A stretch of DNA of 45,403 nucleotides from Betaproteobacteria bacterium. Its GTDB lineage: Bacteria; Pseudomonadota; Gammaproteobacteria; Burkholderiales; Casimicrobiaceae. How positions within the stretch are numbered: the stretch's first letter is position 1; every line of letters starts with the position of its first letter. Under the pieces are notes generated by a model that searched no databases, had not been told where the DNA came from, and was given only the letters and a program-made list of their open reading frames with translations. Location: assembly GCA_003153475.1 (NCBI GenBank), contig PLYT01000096.1:40554-85956 (forward strand). The letters are read 5' to 3'. Positions 16,186-25,799 of the stretch are shown here, one piece after another. A program made the position numbers and the translations under genes.

Positions 16186-17127
16186 TTACCAGAGCGAGCC
16201 GCCGAAGTGCGCGGCGTAGAGCGCCGCCAGCCGGTCGCGGTCGAGCGAATGATTCTGCCCCCCGCGCGAGGCGATCTTGACGGCGCCGAGGAGCGCCGCG
16301 AGTCGCCCGGTGCGCAGCCACTCCCAGCCGTGCGCAATGCCGTAGAGGAGTCCGGCACGGTAGGCATCTCCGCAGCCGGTCGGATCGACCAATGCCGTCG
16401 GAGGGATCGCCGGGACGGAGATCACTTCACCGCCGCTGTAGATGCTCGAGCCGTCCGCGCCGAGCGTGACGATCAGCGCCTTCACGCGCGCCGCGATGTC
16501 GGGCAGCGCAAGGCCGGTGCGCTCGCAGAGCAAGCGCCCCTCGTAGTCGTTCACGGCGACGTAATCGGCGGCTTCGATCATCGACTTCAGCTCGTCGCCG
16601 GTGAACAGCGGAAGTCCCTGGCCGGGATCGAAGATGAATGGAATCCCGGCGGCCGCGAAGCCGCGGACGTGTGATTGCATCCCTTCCTTGCCGTCGGGAG
16701 CGACGATGCCCAGCGCGATGCCGTCGACATCGCCGACGTTGTTGAGTTCCGAGCGATTCATCGCGCCGGGGTGAAACGCGGTGATCTGGTTGTCGTCGAG
16801 ATCGGTGATGATGAAGGCCTGCGCGGTGAACGTGCCGGCCACGGTGCGCAGGCCGTCGCTCGCGATGCCGAGTGCGGCGAGCCGCTCTTCATACGCGCCG
16901 CCATCGTCGCCGACCGTCGCCATCACCACCGGCTCACCGCCGATCGCCTTCAGGTTGTAGGCGATGTTGCCCGCGCATCCGCCCCATTCCTGGCGCATTT
17001 CGCCGATCTGGAACGAGACCGAAAGCACGCGTGTCTGGTCGGGCAGGATGTGCCGCGAAAAACGATCGGGGAACACCATGATCGTATCGCGGGCGAGCGA
17101 CCCGCAAATCAGCGTGCGTGGAGCCAT
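16186..17127 (-). CDS. PfkB-family carbohydrate/adenosine kinase
   Basis: A 313-residue ribokinase-like enzyme. The N-terminus has CGSLARDTIMVF. The substrate lid region contains EWGGCAGNIAYNLKAIGG, a PfkB signature 1 variant. The C-terminal signature 2 is DPTGCGDAYRAGLLYG, whose Asp is the catalytic base and which has GCGD in place of the commoner GAGD. Proteins of this subgroup are often annotated as adenosine kinase, but the substrate is not certain from sequence. It lies just upstream of plsC on the same strand and could be co-transcribed with it. Confidence 0.87.
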   Translation of the reverse strand: MAPRTLICGSLARDTIMVFPDRFSRHILPDQTRVLSVSFQIGEMRQEWGGCAGNIAYNLKAIGGEPVVMATVGDDGGAYEERLAALGIASDGLRTVAGTFTAQAFIITDLDDNQITAFHPGAMNRSELNNVGDVDGIALGIVAPDGKEGMQSHVRGFAAAGIPFIFDPGQGLPLFTGDELKSMIEAADYVAVNDYEGRLLCERTGLALPDIAARVKALIVTLGADGSSIYSGGEVISVPAIPPTALVDPTGCGDAYRAGLLYGIAHGWEWLRTGRLAALLGAVKIASRGGQNHSLDRDRLAALYAAHFGGSLW

Positions 17128-17226
17128 CTTGAGAGTCGTCGGAAGTGGTTGCGGGCCCGGCAGTCTAAACCACGACAGGCCGGGCGTTGCGAATCGGTCG
17201 CGGGCTTCGTCCGCGAACCCGCCGGC

Positions 17227-17997
17227 TCAAGCCGACGACTCGCGGCCGATTTCGCGCACGATGAATTGCTGCCGGCGCGACACCGGTAATGCCTCCGTGA
17301 CGCCGCGAAGCAAGACCTCCCAGTGCGCATCGCCGTCGGCGCTGACGCGGCGCTCGAAGCCACGGATCGCCTCGCGCGCGACCAGGCAATTGCGATGGAC
17401 GCGGACGAAACGCTGCCCGAACTCTTCCTCGAGTCGGGTCAGCGACTCCTCGAGCAGGAACTCGCGGTCCGCGGTGCGGATCGTGATGTACTTGAGCTCG
17501 GCCTTCAGATAAATGACTTCCTCGATCGCCACCAGCACGACTCTCGATCGTTCGGTCACCGACAGGAACCGCCGCGCGGCGGCGGGCAGGCGGTCGAGCT
17601 TGCCCTCGGACAGCGGCCGCAGCCGGGGCACCTGCTGCAGCGCGGCGAGCAGGCGCTGCACGCGGACCGGCTTGACCAGGTAGTCGATGGCGTGAACCTC
17701 GAACGCCGCGATCGCATGTTCGTGATACGCGGTGGTGAAAATCAGGATCGGCGGGACCGGAAGCTTGAGCAGGTGACGGGCCAGCTCTATGCCGTCCATG
17801 TCGGGCATGTGGATGTCGGAGAGGACCAGGTCGGTCGGTGTCGTGCCGAGCAGGGTCAGCGCTTCGCGCCCGCTGGCGGCCTCGCCGACGACGACCAGCG
17901 GCAGCGCCGCCGTGCAATCGTCGAGCAACTCACGCAGCCGCCGGCGCGCCGGTGCCTCGTCGTCGACGATCAGCACCTTGAGCGGAGCATCAGCCAC
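17227..17997 (-). CDS. algR: LytTR response regulator, AlgR family
   Basis: A 256-residue two-component regulator. The receiver domain (about 6-125) has acidic residues D12-D13, the phosphoacceptor D61 in LSDIHMPDMDG, a Thr in FTTAYH and Lys in YLVKPV. The C-terminal LytTR DNA-binding domain (about 150-250) has VVLVAIEEVIYLKAELKY and FVRVHRNCLVA. AlgR-type regulators control surface structures and exopolysaccharide in Pseudomonas. The 8-base overlap with the upstream histidine kinase gene indicates co-translation. Gene order argH / algZ-algR matches that of Pseudomonas. Confidence 0.92.
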   Translation of the reverse strand: MADAPLKVLIVDDEAPARRRLRELLDDCTAALPLVVVGEAASGREALTLLGTTPTDLVLSDIHMPDMDGIELARHLLKLPVPPILIFTTAYHEHAIAAFEVHAIDYLVKPVRVQRLLAALQQVPRLRPLSEGKLDRLPAAARRFLSVTERSRVVLVAIEEVIYLKAELKYITIRTADREFLLEESLTRLEEEFGQRFVRVHRNCLVAREAIRGFERRVSADGDAHWEVLLRGVTEALPVSRRQQFIVREIGRESSA

Positions 17998-19027
17998 GCG
18001 ATTTTTCCGTTTGCGACTGCTTGCGGTAGGGCATGCGTATATGCACCTCGTAACAATCCCTGGTCAGGCGATTCTCGAGACTCGCCTCGGCATCGAAATG
18101 CAGCGCCAGGCGCTCGCGAATATTGGCCAGCGCCATCTTGTTGCCGCCGCCGCGGCCCGGACCTTCCTGGTAGGGATTGCGCAGGATCGCATGAACCTCG
18201 CCACGGCTTAAGAAGATATTAATCGCGATCACCCCCGGCGCGCTAGACGGCTCGATGCCATGGTAGACGGCATTCTCGAGCAGCGGCTGCAGCACCAATG
18301 GCGGCACCATCGCGTCTTTCGGCATGTTGTCGACGTGCCAGTCGATCGTCAATCGGTCGCCGAGCCGCAGCTTCTCCAGATCGAGATAATGCCGGCAGAG
18401 CTCGACTTCATTTTCCAGCGGCGCAAGCTGCCGGTTGTCGCGCATCAGCACCCGGAACAGGTCCGCCAGGTCTTCGAGCGCCGTTTCGGCGCGGCGCGGG
18501 TCGGTCCGCATCTGCGACAGCACGGCATTGATGCTGTTGAACAGGAAGTGCGGGCGGATTCGCGCCTGCAGCGCCTGGAGCCGGGCCTCGGTGATCGCCG
18601 GCGACAGGGCCTTGGCGCGGAGTTGAAAATAGACGAGCAACGCCGCGGCGATCAGCAGCGAGAATACGACGTCGCGCCCCATCTCGCTGACGGTGACATC
18701 CTCGACCAGCGCGGCGACGGCGGTGTTGAACGCGAGCGCAACGGCAAGTGTAAGCAGCAGCACGACGATCGCTCCGCTGCGATACGCCAAGCGGACGAGC
18801 TGAGGAGCCACCGCATAGAGCACCAGAAGCTGCAGCATCAATTGCGGCTCGACGATCGATATCATCTCGAGCCAGGTCGCCCACAGCGCCCGCCAGTGCG
18901 ATTCGCGCACCAGTGCGGCGACCAGCACCAGCGCGTTGACCGCGAGAAGTATGCGCAGAATCGTGCCGAGGTTGCGCAGTTCCGGCAGCGAGAGGCGGAC
19001 CGCGTTTTGATTTATACTAGGTCGCAT
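17990..19027 (-). CDS. algZ: Sensor histidine kinase, AlgZ/FimS-LytS family
   Basis: A 345-residue membrane kinase. The N-terminal half has about four hydrophobic helices (near residues 22-40, 60-78, 85-107 and 120-135). The His_kinase domain follows, with phosphoacceptor H160 in [16 protein letters not shown]. The ATPase region has [17 protein letters not shown] (N-box) and a glycine-rich [17 protein letters not shown]. No separate periplasmic sensor domain is present, so the helices probably sense the signal. The ATG at 19027 lies 115 bases from the divergent argH start and its ribosome-binding site is weak. It overlaps algR by 8 bases. Confidence 0.92.
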   Translation of the reverse strand: MRPSINQNAVRLSLPELRNLGTILRILLAVNALVLVAALVRESHWRALWATWLEMISIVEPQLMLQLLVLYAVAPQLVRLAYRSGAIVVLLLTLAVALAFNTAVAALVEDVTVSEMGRDVVFSLLIAAALLVYFQLRAKALSPAITEARLQALQARIRPHFLFNSINAVLSQMRTDPRRAETALEDLADLFRVLMRDNRQLAPLENEVELCRHYLDLEKLRLGDRLTIDWHVDNMPKDAMVPPLVLQPLLENAVYHGIEPSSAPGVIAINIFLSRGEVHAILRNPYQEGPGRGGGNKMALANIRERLALHFDAEASLENRLTRDCYEVHIRMPYRKQSQTEKSRG

Positions 19028-19142
19028 TGTTTGTTGCTTCCGGCCCGGCGCGAGCGAAAATCGACCGGCACCGGTCGCGGGACCGAGGTGCAGAATGTCG
19101 GCGCCCGGCTATTGTGCGGAAGACGTCCGGGTGAGGCAAGCC

Positions 19143-20567
19143 ATGTCCACGCGCAAATCCGATCCGGCCATCGCGGCGGCTTCCGGCTGGTCCGGACGCT
19201 TCAGCGAGCCCGTGGCCGACCTGGTCAAGCGCTATACCGCTTCGGTCGACTTCGATTCGAGACTCGCCGACGCCGACATCGCGGGCTCGCTCGCGCACGC
19301 CCGGATGCTGACCGCGATCGGAGTCCTGCCCTCGGCCGACCTTGCCGCGATAGAGCGCGGCCTGACGGAGATCGCCGACGAGATTCGGCGTGGCGCATTT
19401 CCCTGGTCGTCCGATTTCGAGGACGTGCACCTGAACATCGAAAGGCGCCTGACCGCGCTGATCGGCGACGCCGGCAAGCGCCTGCACACCGGCCGCTCGC
19501 GCAACGATCAGGTCGCCACCGATCTGCGGCTGTACGTGCGCGCGGCGATCGACGACATCGGTGCGGCGGTCGTCGCGTTGCGCGGCGCGCTGCTCGATCT
19601 CGCCGAGCCGCACGCCGCGACGATCATGCCGGGTTTCACGCACCTCCAGGTTGCGCAGCCGGTGACCTTCGGCCATCACCTGCTCGCCTACGAGGCGATG
19701 CTCGCGCGCGACTCCGAGCGCCTGGTTGACTGCCGGCGGCGCGTCAACCGTCTTCCGCTCGGCAGCGCCGCGCTGGCCGGCACCAGCTTTCCGATCGACC
19801 GTGACCAGGTGGCGCGGGAGCTCGGCTTCGAAGGCCTTTGCACCAATTCGCTCGATGCGGTGTCGGATCGCGACTTCGCGATCGAATTCGCCGCCGACGG
19901 CGCGCTGCTGATGATGCATCTCTCACGCTTCGCCGAGGAGCTCGTGCTGTGGTCGAGCCCGCGCTTCGGTTTCGTGCGTCTCGCCGATCGATTCTGCACC
20001 GGCAGCTCGATCATGCCGCAGAAAAAAAATCCCGACGTGCCCGAGCTGGTGCGCGGCAAGACCGGACGAGTCTACGGCGACCTGGTTGCGCTGCTGACGG
20101 TAATGAAAGCGCAGCCGCTCGCCTACAACAAGGACAACCAGGAGGACAAGGCGCCAGTGTTCGACGTCGTCGATACGCTGCTGCCGACACTGGCCGTCAT
20201 CACCGCGCTCGTGTCCGACGGCCTCGAGGTCGACGCCGAGCGCATGCGCGCCGCGGCGAGCGAAGGCTATGCGACCGCGACCGACCTGGCCGATTACCTG
20301 GTCAAGAAGGGAGTGCCGTTCCGCGACGCGCACGAGGCGGTCGCGCAAGCGGTGCGCCACGCCGAGTCCGAGCGGTGCGACCTGGCCACGCTGTCGCTTG
20401 CCTCGTTGCAGCGCTACTCGCCGCTGATCGAGGACGATGTCTATGCGGTGCTCACGCTCGAAGGATCGATTGCGAGCCGCAATCATCCGGGGGGTACCGC
20501 GCCGGCGCAGGTTCGCGCGGCGATCCGTGCCGCGCGCGCCTCGCTCGCACCGGCCGGGGCACGCTAG
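19143..20567 (+). CDS. argH: Argininosuccinate lyase ArgH
   Basis: Cleaves argininosuccinate to arginine and fumarate, the last step of arginine biosynthesis. The 474-residue product has [21 protein letters not shown], the substrate loop [36 protein letters not shown], and the fumarase/aspartase signature [12 protein letters not shown] with its flexible catalytic loop. The frame opens at an earlier ATG (19095), but the ATG at 19143 has a GAGG ribosome-binding site and gives standard family length. The argC gene lies 2.5 kb downstream in a separate unit. Confidence 0.95.
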   Translation: MSTRKSDPAIAAASGWSGRFSEPVADLVKRYTASVDFDSRLADADIAGSLAHARMLTAIGVLPSADLAAIERGLTEIADEIRRGAFPWSSDFEDVHLNIERRLTALIGDAGKRLHTGRSRNDQVATDLRLYVRAAIDDIGAAVVALRGALLDLAEPHAATIMPGFTHLQVAQPVTFGHHLLAYEAMLARDSERLVDCRRRVNRLPLGSAALAGTSFPIDRDQVARELGFEGLCTNSLDAVSDRDFAIEFAADGALLMMHLSRFAEELVLWSSPRFGFVRLADRFCTGSSIMPQKKNPDVPELVRGKTGRVYGDLVALLTVMKAQPLAYNKDNQEDKAPVFDVVDTLLPTLAVITALVSDGLEVDAERMRAAASEGYATATDLADYLVKKGVPFRDAHEAVAQAVRHAESERCDLATLSLASLQRYSPLIEDDVYAVLTLEGSIASRNHPGGTAPAQVRAAIRAARASLAPAGAR

Positions 20568-20621
20568 CGGCAAAGCCTTCGGCCCGCAAAGGCCCGACTC
20601 ACCACGAATCAAGGAGCAGCG

Positions 20622-21488
20622 ATGGGCAGTGACAAATTGGCGTTTCTCGGGCTGGGCGTGATGGGCTTTCCGATGGCCGGACACCTGGCCCGCGCCGGAC
20701 ATTCGGTCGTCGTCTATAACCGGACGCCAGCCAAGGCGACGCGGTGGGTCGAAAAGTACGGCGGAACGTCGGCGCCGACGCCGGCGGCCGCGGTGGCCGA
20801 CGCGGGTCTGGTGATGATGTGCGTCGGCAACGATGACGACGTCCGCGCCGTCGCGCTCGGCGACGGCGGGGCGGTCGCGGCGATGCGCAAGGGCAGCATC
20901 CTCGTCGACCACACGACGGCGTCGGCCACCGTCGCGCGCGAAGTGTATGCGGCCGCGAAGGCGCGCGGCGTCGGCTTCCTCGACGCGCCCGTGTCGGGCG
21001 GCCAGGCTGGCGCCGAGAACGGCAAGCTGACGATCATGGTCGGCGGCGATGCCGACGTCTTCGCGCGCGCGGAAGGCGTGCTCGCAAAATACGCCCGCGC
21101 CGTGACCTTGATGGGCGGTCCGGGGTCGGGGCAGCTGACCAAGATGGTCAATCAGATCTGCATCGCCGGACTGGTGCAGGCGCTGTCCGAAGGCATCAAC
21201 TTCGCCCGCAAGGCGGGGCTCGACGTCGAGCGCGTGCTCGACGTCATCGGCAAAGGCGCGGCGCAATCCTGGCAGATGGACAATCGCGGCAAGACGATGG
21301 CCGCCGACAAGTTCGACTTTGGCTTTGCCGTCGACTGGATGCGCAAGGATCTGGCGATCTGCATGGCCGAGGCGAGGGACAACGGCGCAGGCTTGCCGGT
21401 GACGGCGTTGGTCGATCAGTTCTACGCGCGCATCCAGGCGCTCGGCGGCAGACGCTGGGACACGTCGAGCCTGATCCGCTTGCTGTAA
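20622..21488 (+). CDS. NAD(P)-dependent beta-hydroxyacid dehydrogenase (3-hydroxyisobutyrate dehydrogenase family)
   Basis: A 288-residue oxidoreductase. The Rossmann fold at the N-terminus has FLGLGVMGFPMAGHLARAG. The substrate-binding motif is FLDAPVSGGQAGAENGKL, and the catalytic lysine is in GSGQLTKMVNQI. The C-terminal helical domain has GAAQSWQMDNRG and the co-substrate motif KDLAICMAEA. The family includes tartronate semialdehyde reductase, 3-hydroxyisobutyrate dehydrogenase and glyoxylate/succinic semialdehyde reductases; the exact substrate cannot be told here. An AAGGAG ribosome-binding site precedes the ATG. It ends 12 bases before the convergent osmC-like gene. Confidence 0.9.
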   Translation: MGSDKLAFLGLGVMGFPMAGHLARAGHSVVVYNRTPAKATRWVEKYGGTSAPTPAAAVADAGLVMMCVGNDDDVRAVALGDGGAVAAMRKGSILVDHTTASATVAREVYAAAKARGVGFLDAPVSGGQAGAENGKLTIMVGGDADVFARAEGVLAKYARAVTLMGGPGSGQLTKMVNQICIAGLVQALSEGINFARKAGLDVERVLDVIGKGAAQSWQMDNRGKTMAADKFDFGFAVDWMRKDLAICMAEARDNGAGLPVTALVDQFYARIQALGGRRWDTSSLIRLL

Positions 21489-21500
21489 ATCGCGGCCACG

Positions 21501-21941
21501 CTACTTTTCGACTGGAATCGGCAGGCTCACGCCGTTGATGCTGATCTCATAGCTGATCGCCGCGGCCTTGGCCAGCATCAGCGTGGCCGAGCAGTACTTT
21601 TCCTTCGATAGCTTGACTGCACGCTCCACCTGCGTCGCATTGAGGCCCTCGCCGCGCAGGCGGTAGCTGAAGTGGACGCGTGTAAACACCTTGGGATCGG
21701 TCGACGCGCGCTCGGCATCGGCATCGACGACGCAGCCGCTGATTGGCTGCCGGGCCTTTTTCAGGATCCAGACGACATCGAAGGCGGTGCATGCTGCAGT
21801 GCCGGCAAGCACGAGTTCCATCGGTCGCGGTCCGATGTTGCGTCCGCCGGCGTCGGGCGGTCCGTCCACGACGACGGCGTGCCCGCTGCCGGTTTCGGCA
21901 ACGAAACTTACGTCATCGATCCATTTAACCGTGGCTTTCAA
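21501..21941 (-). CDS. OsmC/Ohr-family thiol peroxidase-like protein
   Basis: A 146-residue protein when started at TTG 21941, which has a GGAAAGG ribosome-binding site and produces the typical N-terminus [18 protein letters not shown]. The frame is open to 22001 but the extension looks non-homologous. Two conserved cysteines are present, C51 in [11 protein letters not shown] and C117 in [11 protein letters not shown], as in OsmC/Ohr proteins that reduce organic hydroperoxides. The sequence is nearer the YhfA-like OsmC subgroup than Ohr. It points away from rplM. Confidence 0.88.
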   Translation of the reverse strand: MKATVKWIDDVSFVAETGSGHAVVVDGPPDAGGRNIGPRPMELVLAGTAACTAFDVVWILKKARQPISGCVVDADAERASTDPKVFTRVHFSYRLRGEGLNATQVERAVKLSKEKYCSATLMLAKAAAISYEISINGVSLPIPVEK

Positions 21942-22028
21942 TCGAGCCTTTCCGTGAGAATCGGGCAAGGTCTCACTACCTCGCCGTCCTGGACAACGCA
22001 AACCCGCCAGGCAAAGCGAGCCGCTGGT

Positions 22029-22058
22029 TTGACAAGGGTATCAGCCGCGCATTATGAT
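22029..22058 (+). promoter_or_regulatory. Near-consensus promoter of rplM-rpsI
   Basis: TTGACA (22029-22034) and TATGAT (22053-22058) are separated by 18 bases. The -35 is perfect and the -10 matches five of six positions. The rplM ATG is 39 bases downstream, giving a leader of about 30 bases. Confidence 0.8.
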
Positions 22059-22097
22059 GTAAGGCTCTGTAAAGTCGAACCGAACGCGAATTTAGCC

Positions 22098-22526
22098 ATG
22101 AAAACCTATTCCGCCAAGCCCGAAGACGTCAAGCGCGACTGGTACCTCGTCGATGCCAGCGACAAGGTGCTCGGCCGCCTCGCCAGCGCCATCGCGCACC
22201 GGCTGCGCGGCAAGCACAAGCCGATTTACACGCCCCACGTCGACACCGGCGACTTCATCGTCGTCACCAATGTCGAAAAGATCAAGGTCACCGGCAACAA
22301 AGCCGACGACAAGCTCTACCACCGCCATAGCGGCTACCCCGGCGGCATCCGGACCACGTCGTTCAGCAAGATGCAGCAGCGTTTCCCCGGGCGAGTGTTG
22401 GAAAAGGCGGTCAAGGGCATGCTGCCCAAAGGTCCGCTGGGCTACGCGATGCTGAAAAAGCTCAAATGCTACGCCGGCACCGCGCATCCGCATGTGGCCC
22501 AACAACCGAAGACGCTGGACCTCTAA
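22098..22526 (+). CDS. rplM: 50S ribosomal protein L13
   Basis: A 142-residue protein, exactly the family length. It has [45 protein letters not shown] and [12 protein letters not shown] at the end, all conserved in L13. L13 is an early assembly protein of the 50S subunit. The frame is open far upstream, but the ATG at 22098 is set by homology. It is co-transcribed with rpsI, 13 bases downstream, from the promoter at 22029. Confidence 0.98.
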   Translation: MKTYSAKPEDVKRDWYLVDASDKVLGRLASAIAHRLRGKHKPIYTPHVDTGDFIVVTNVEKIKVTGNKADDKLYHRHSGYPGGIRTTSFSKMQQRFPGRVLEKAVKGMLPKGPLGYAMLKKLKCYAGTAHPHVAQQPKTLDL

Positions 22527-22539
22527 AGGCTCGCTCACA

Positions 22540-22932
22540 ATGATCGGCACCTACTATTACGGCACCGGCCGGCGCAAAAGCGCCGTGGCCCGGGTCTTCA
22601 TCAAGCAGGGCTCGGGAAAGTTCATCGTCAACGACAAGCCGGTCGATGAATTTTTCACGCGCGAAACAGGCCGCATGGTCGTCCGCCAACCATTGAAGCT
22701 GGTCAATCACGAGGCGACGTTCGACATCATGGTCAACGTCATCGGCGGCGGCGAATCGGGCCAGGCCGGCGCGGTGCGCCATGGCATCACCCGCGCGCTG
22801 ATCGACTACGACGCGCAGCTGAAGCCGCCGCTGTCCAAGGCCGGACTGGTCACGCGCGACGCGCGCGAGGTCGAGCGCAAGAAGGTCGGCCTGCACAAGG
22901 CGCGACGCCGCAAGCAGTTTTCCAAGCGCTAG
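22540..22932 (+). CDS. rpsI: 30S ribosomal protein S9
   Basis: A 130-residue protein with [13 protein letters not shown] near the start, [19 protein letters not shown] in the centre and the conserved basic tail RRRKQFSKR, whose C-terminus reaches the P-site tRNA. The true start is the ATG at 22540. It is the second gene of the rplM-rpsI operon and is followed by an intrinsic terminator. Confidence 0.98.
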   Translation: MIGTYYYGTGRRKSAVARVFIKQGSGKFIVNDKPVDEFFTRETGRMVVRQPLKLVNHEATFDIMVNVIGGGESGQAGAVRHGITRALIDYDAQLKPPLSKAGLVTRDAREVERKKVGLHKARRRKQFSKR

Positions 22933-22963
22933 CGCGGCCGCGCGCTGCCCCACGATTGCCCAG

Positions 22964-22990
22964 GGCCGCCGCAAGGCGGCCTTTGCATTT
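22964..22990 (+). terminator. Intrinsic terminator of rplM-rpsI
   Basis: A 7-base-pair stem, GGCCGCC (22964-22970) and GGCGGCC (22975-22981), around a GCAA tetraloop, followed by TTTGCATTT. It lies 31 bases after the rpsI stop. Confidence 0.8.
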
Positions 22991-23072
22991 GGGACTCGAC
23001 GCCGCCGTGTTATTCCAATGTCATACAATGGGATCGTGGTGATAGAATCATCGCCGGTTCGATGAGGCAGGC

Positions 23073-24113
23073 ATGATCAATGTAGGCATTGTCGGCGGGA
23101 CGGGCTACACCGGCATCGAATTGCTCCGGCTCCTGGCCATGCATCCGGAAGCGCGCGTGCAGGCCATTACGTCGCGCTCCGAGGCCGGAGTCCCGGTTGG
23201 AACGATGTTTCCGAGCCTTCGCGGCCTGGGGCTGCTGTCCGAGCTGCAATTCAGCGATCCGGCCGGCGCCGGTCTTTCGCGTTGCGACGTGGTCTTTTTT
23301 GCGACACCGCATGGCGTGGCAATGGGAGAGGCGCGCGAGCTCGTCGGCGCCGGGGTCAAGATCATCGACCTGGCCGCCGATTTCCGGCTCAAGGACACGG
23401 CCGAATTCGAGCGCTGGTACAAGATGCCGCATGCCTGCCCGGACCTTCTTGCCGAATCGGTGTACGGCCTTCCCGAGATGTATCGCGATGCCATCCGCAA
23501 GGCCCGCATCGTCGGCAATCCGGGTTGCTATCCGACGGCGATCCTGCTGGGCTTTCTGCCTCTGATCGAGGCAGGTGTGGTCGACGTCGAGCATCTGATC
23601 GCCGATGCCAAGTCCGGTGTCTCGGGCGCCGGCCGCAAGGCGGAGCTGGGCCTGTTGTTCAGCGAGGCCTCCGACAACTTCAAGGCCTACAATGTCGGCG
23701 GCCATCGCCACCATCCCGAAGTCGTGCACGGCCTCAATGGTCGCAGCAAGTCTCCGGTGACGGTCGTGTTCACGCCGCATCTGGTGCCGATGGTTCGCGG
23801 CATCCTGGCCACGCTCTATGCCCGTCTGACCGATCGCAGCGTCGATCTGCAGGCGCTGTACGAAAAGCGCTATGCGGGCGAGCCGTTCGTCGACGTCATG
23901 CCGGCGGGCAGCCATCCGGAGACGCGATCGGTGCGCGCGTCCAACGTTTGCCGCATCGCCGTGCACCGCCCGCAGAACGGCGACCTCGCGGTCGTGCTGG
24001 CCGTCGAGGACAACCTGGTCAAGGGCGCCGCCGGCCAGGCCATCCAGAATATGAATCTGATGTTCGGTCTGCCCGAGACAACGGGCCTCACCGCGCCCCC
24101 GGTTGTACCCTAG
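23073..24113 (+). CDS. argC: N-acetyl-gamma-glutamyl-phosphate reductase ArgC
   Basis: Catalyses the NADPH-dependent reduction in the third step of ornithine/arginine synthesis. The 346-residue product has the dinucleotide motif [18 protein letters not shown] and the catalytic cysteine C152 in GNPGCYPTA. It also has [13 protein letters not shown] and HRHHPE, typical of type 1 ArgC. The ATG at 23073 has a GAGG ribosome-binding site. A TAGAAT hexamer (23043-23048) lies just upstream without a good -35. The next gene starts five bases after its stop. Confidence 0.96.
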   Translation: MINVGIVGGTGYTGIELLRLLAMHPEARVQAITSRSEAGVPVGTMFPSLRGLGLLSELQFSDPAGAGLSRCDVVFFATPHGVAMGEARELVGAGVKIIDLAADFRLKDTAEFERWYKMPHACPDLLAESVYGLPEMYRDAIRKARIVGNPGCYPTAILLGFLPLIEAGVVDVEHLIADAKSGVSGAGRKAELGLLFSEASDNFKAYNVGGHRHHPEVVHGLNGRSKSPVTVVFTPHLVPMVRGILATLYARLTDRSVDLQALYEKRYAGEPFVDVMPAGSHPETRSVRASNVCRIAVHRPQNGDLAVVLAVEDNLVKGAAGQAIQNMNLMFGLPETTGLTAPPVVP

Positions 24114-24118
24114 CGTCG

Positions 24119-24874
24119 ATGGTGACCACACGCGCCGTCGGGCGCAAGCTCCGCCAGACCTTCGGCATCAGCGCAGCCAAGATGGCCGTGCGCATCGAGC
24201 ACAGCTGGCGCCTGAAGATTCCGCTGGTGCTGATCCTTCTCGCGCTGATCGGTGGGATGTGGTGGTGGGGGTTCGACTTCGGACAATTCTTGAGCGGATT
24301 CAACCGCAGCGAAGTCGCGGAAGCGCGCGCGAGACTCGAGGCCGACCGGGACCAGTTGAAAGAGGACAATGCGCGGCTCCGCGCCAGGACGACCGAGCTC
24401 GAAAGCGATCTGGGCGTGGCCCGCGGCGCGCAAAGCACGCTGTCCCAGCAGACGCTGGAGCTGCAGAACGAAAACGCCCAGATCAAGGAAGAGCTGGCCG
24501 TCCTGCAGCAGTTGTTCAGCGACAGTGGCAAGCAGGGCGCGATTTCGATACAGCGTCTGTCGGCCGAGCGCACGAGCGAACGCGCCTACCGGTACAGCCT
24601 CCTGATCGTGCGCGGCGGGAAGCCGACCGATGAATTCTCCGGCCGTCTGACGATGCAGGCGAACTTGATGGACAAGAACGGACCCCAGACGATCGATCTG
24701 CCCGCAGGGCAGCCGGACGGCGGTTTGGCGCTGCAGCTGAAATTCAAGTATTATCAGAGAGTTGAAGGAACGATCAGCGTACCGCCCGGCAGTCAGCTCA
24801 AGAGCCTGCAGGCAACGGTCCTCGAGCAGGGGCAGGCAGGTCCGAGGGCGACGCGTAGCTTGAACCTTTCCTAG
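24119..24874 (+). CDS. Membrane-anchored coiled-coil protein (DUF6776-like)
   Basis: A 251-residue bitopic protein. Residues 1-32 are basic and probably cytoplasmic, and 34-52 form a transmembrane helix (IPLVLILLALIGGMWWWG). Residues about 65-135 are a charged heptad-rich coiled coil (RLEADRDQLKEDNARLRAR and following). The C-terminal 110 residues look like a beta-rich domain ending in EGTISVPPGSQLKSLQATV. It resembles the uncharacterised proteins found beside bactofilin genes in betaproteobacteria. The stop codon is embedded in the ribosome-binding site of the bactofilin gene, so the two are probably translated together. A role as a membrane partner of bactofilin is inferred from context only. 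Confidence 0.8.
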   Translation: MVTTRAVGRKLRQTFGISAAKMAVRIEHSWRLKIPLVLILLALIGGMWWWGFDFGQFLSGFNRSEVAEARARLEADRDQLKEDNARLRARTTELESDLGVARGAQSTLSQQTLELQNENAQIKEELAVLQQLFSDSGKQGAISIQRLSAERTSERAYRYSLLIVRGGKPTDEFSGRLTMQANLMDKNGPQTIDLPAGQPDGGLALQLKFKYYQRVEGTISVPPGSQLKSLQATVLEQGQAGPRATRSLNLS

Positions 24875-24882
24875 GAGACCCC

Positions 24883-25290
24883 ATGTTTGAACAGAAGAAG
24901 ACCCGTCCGACCCAGAAGCGGCTGGATAGCCTGATCGGCGCCGGTACGCGGGTCGATGGCGATATCGTCTTTTCCGGCGGGCTTCGCGTCGACGGTATCG
25001 TGCACGGCAAGGTCTCGACGGTCGACAATCAGCCCGGGACGCTGGTAATCAGCGAGCATGCGAAGATCGAAGGCGAAGTCCGGGTCTCGCACGTGGTCAT
25101 TAATGGGGCCGTGACCGGGCCGGTTTCAGCCAGCGATCACCTGGAACTGCAGGCCAAGGCGCAGGTCCATGGAGACGTGGTCTATCGCACGCTGGAGATG
25201 CATGTCGGCGCCATCGTCCAGGGCAAGCTGATGCATGCTGGACAGGAGACTGCCGACGTGCTGGAACTGAAGCGCGCAGCGGTCGAATGA
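24883..25290 (+). CDS. Bactofilin (polymer-forming cytoskeletal protein)
   Basis: A 135-residue protein with a short basic N-terminal tail (FEQKKTRPTQKRLDSLIG) and a single DUF583 beta-helix core: GTRVDGDIVFSGGLRVDGIVHGKV, then ISEHAKIEGEV, INGAVTGPV, AQVHGDVVYRTLEM and GAIVQGKL. The repeating G-x-V/I pattern is diagnostic. Bactofilins self-assemble into nucleotide-free filaments that scaffold cell-wall enzymes. AGGAG just before the ATG is a strong ribosome-binding site and overlaps the previous stop. An M23 endopeptidase gene lies 1.6 kb away on the other strand, a recurring association for this family. Confidence 0.93.
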   Translation: MFEQKKTRPTQKRLDSLIGAGTRVDGDIVFSGGLRVDGIVHGKVSTVDNQPGTLVISEHAKIEGEVRVSHVVINGAVTGPVSASDHLELQAKAQVHGDVVYRTLEMHVGAIVQGKLMHAGQETADVLELKRAAVE

Positions 25291-25305
25291 AGCCGCAGCC
25301 GCGAA

Positions 25306-25334
25306 TTGACCGCACCTGCGGCGCGGCCGATAAT
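25306..25334 (+). promoter_or_regulatory. Promoter of erpA
   Basis: TTGACC (25306-25311) and GATAAT (25329-25334) are separated by 17 bases, each matching five of six consensus positions. The erpA start lies about 38 bases downstream. The promoter gives erpA an independent transcript despite its position at the end of the argC unit. Confidence 0.75.
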
Positions 25335-25371
25335 GGGACAGCGTTAACAGCAATACGATGAACCGGAGCAG

Positions 25372-25728
25372 ATGATGAATGCAATGACCGAAATGCCCGC
25401 CCCATTTGTGTTTACCGACGCCGCGGCGGCGAAGGTCAAGACGCTGATCGATGAGGAGGGCAATCCCGACCTCAAATTGCGGGTGTTCGTCACCGGCGGC
25501 GGCTGCTCGGGTTTCCAGTACGGGTTCACTTTCGACGAGACCGTCAACGAAGACGACACGTCGATGGAAAAGGACGGCGTGATGCTGCTGATCGACCCGA
25601 TGAGCTATCAGTATCTGATCGGCGCCGAGATCGACTACCAGGAAGGACTCGAGGGCGCGCAGTTCGTGATCAAGAATCCGAACGCGACGACGACCTGCGG
25701 TTGCGGCTCGTCGTTCTCGACGACTTAA
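25372..25728 (+). CDS. erpA: Iron-sulfur cluster insertion protein ErpA
   Basis: A 118-residue A-type carrier that delivers Fe-S clusters to apo-proteins. It has the three conserved cysteines: C45 in GGGCSGFQY, and C109 and C111 in TTCGCGSSF. The conserved acidic segment DETVNEDDT is also present. The start could be the ATG at 25372 or the next ATG at 25375, which has better spacing from the GGAG at 25365. It has its own promoter and terminator. Confidence 0.96.
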   Translation: MMNAMTEMPAPFVFTDAAAAKVKTLIDEEGNPDLKLRVFVTGGGCSGFQYGFTFDETVNEDDTSMEKDGVMLLIDPMSYQYLIGAEIDYQEGLEGAQFVIKNPNATTTCGCGSSFSTT

Positions 25729-25749
25729 AGCCAGGCTTCGATTCCATCG

Positions 25750-25782
25750 ACGGGCGCCGTCTTTAGCGGCGCCCGTTTTTTT
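25750..25782 (+). terminator. Strong intrinsic terminator after erpA
   Basis: A 10-base-pair stem, ACGGGCGCCG (25750-25759) and CGGCGCCCGT (25767-25776), with a 7-base loop and a run of seven T (25776-25782). It separates erpA from the convergent anmK. Confidence 0.92.
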
Positions 25783-25799
25783 ATGCGCCGTCGCCTTGA

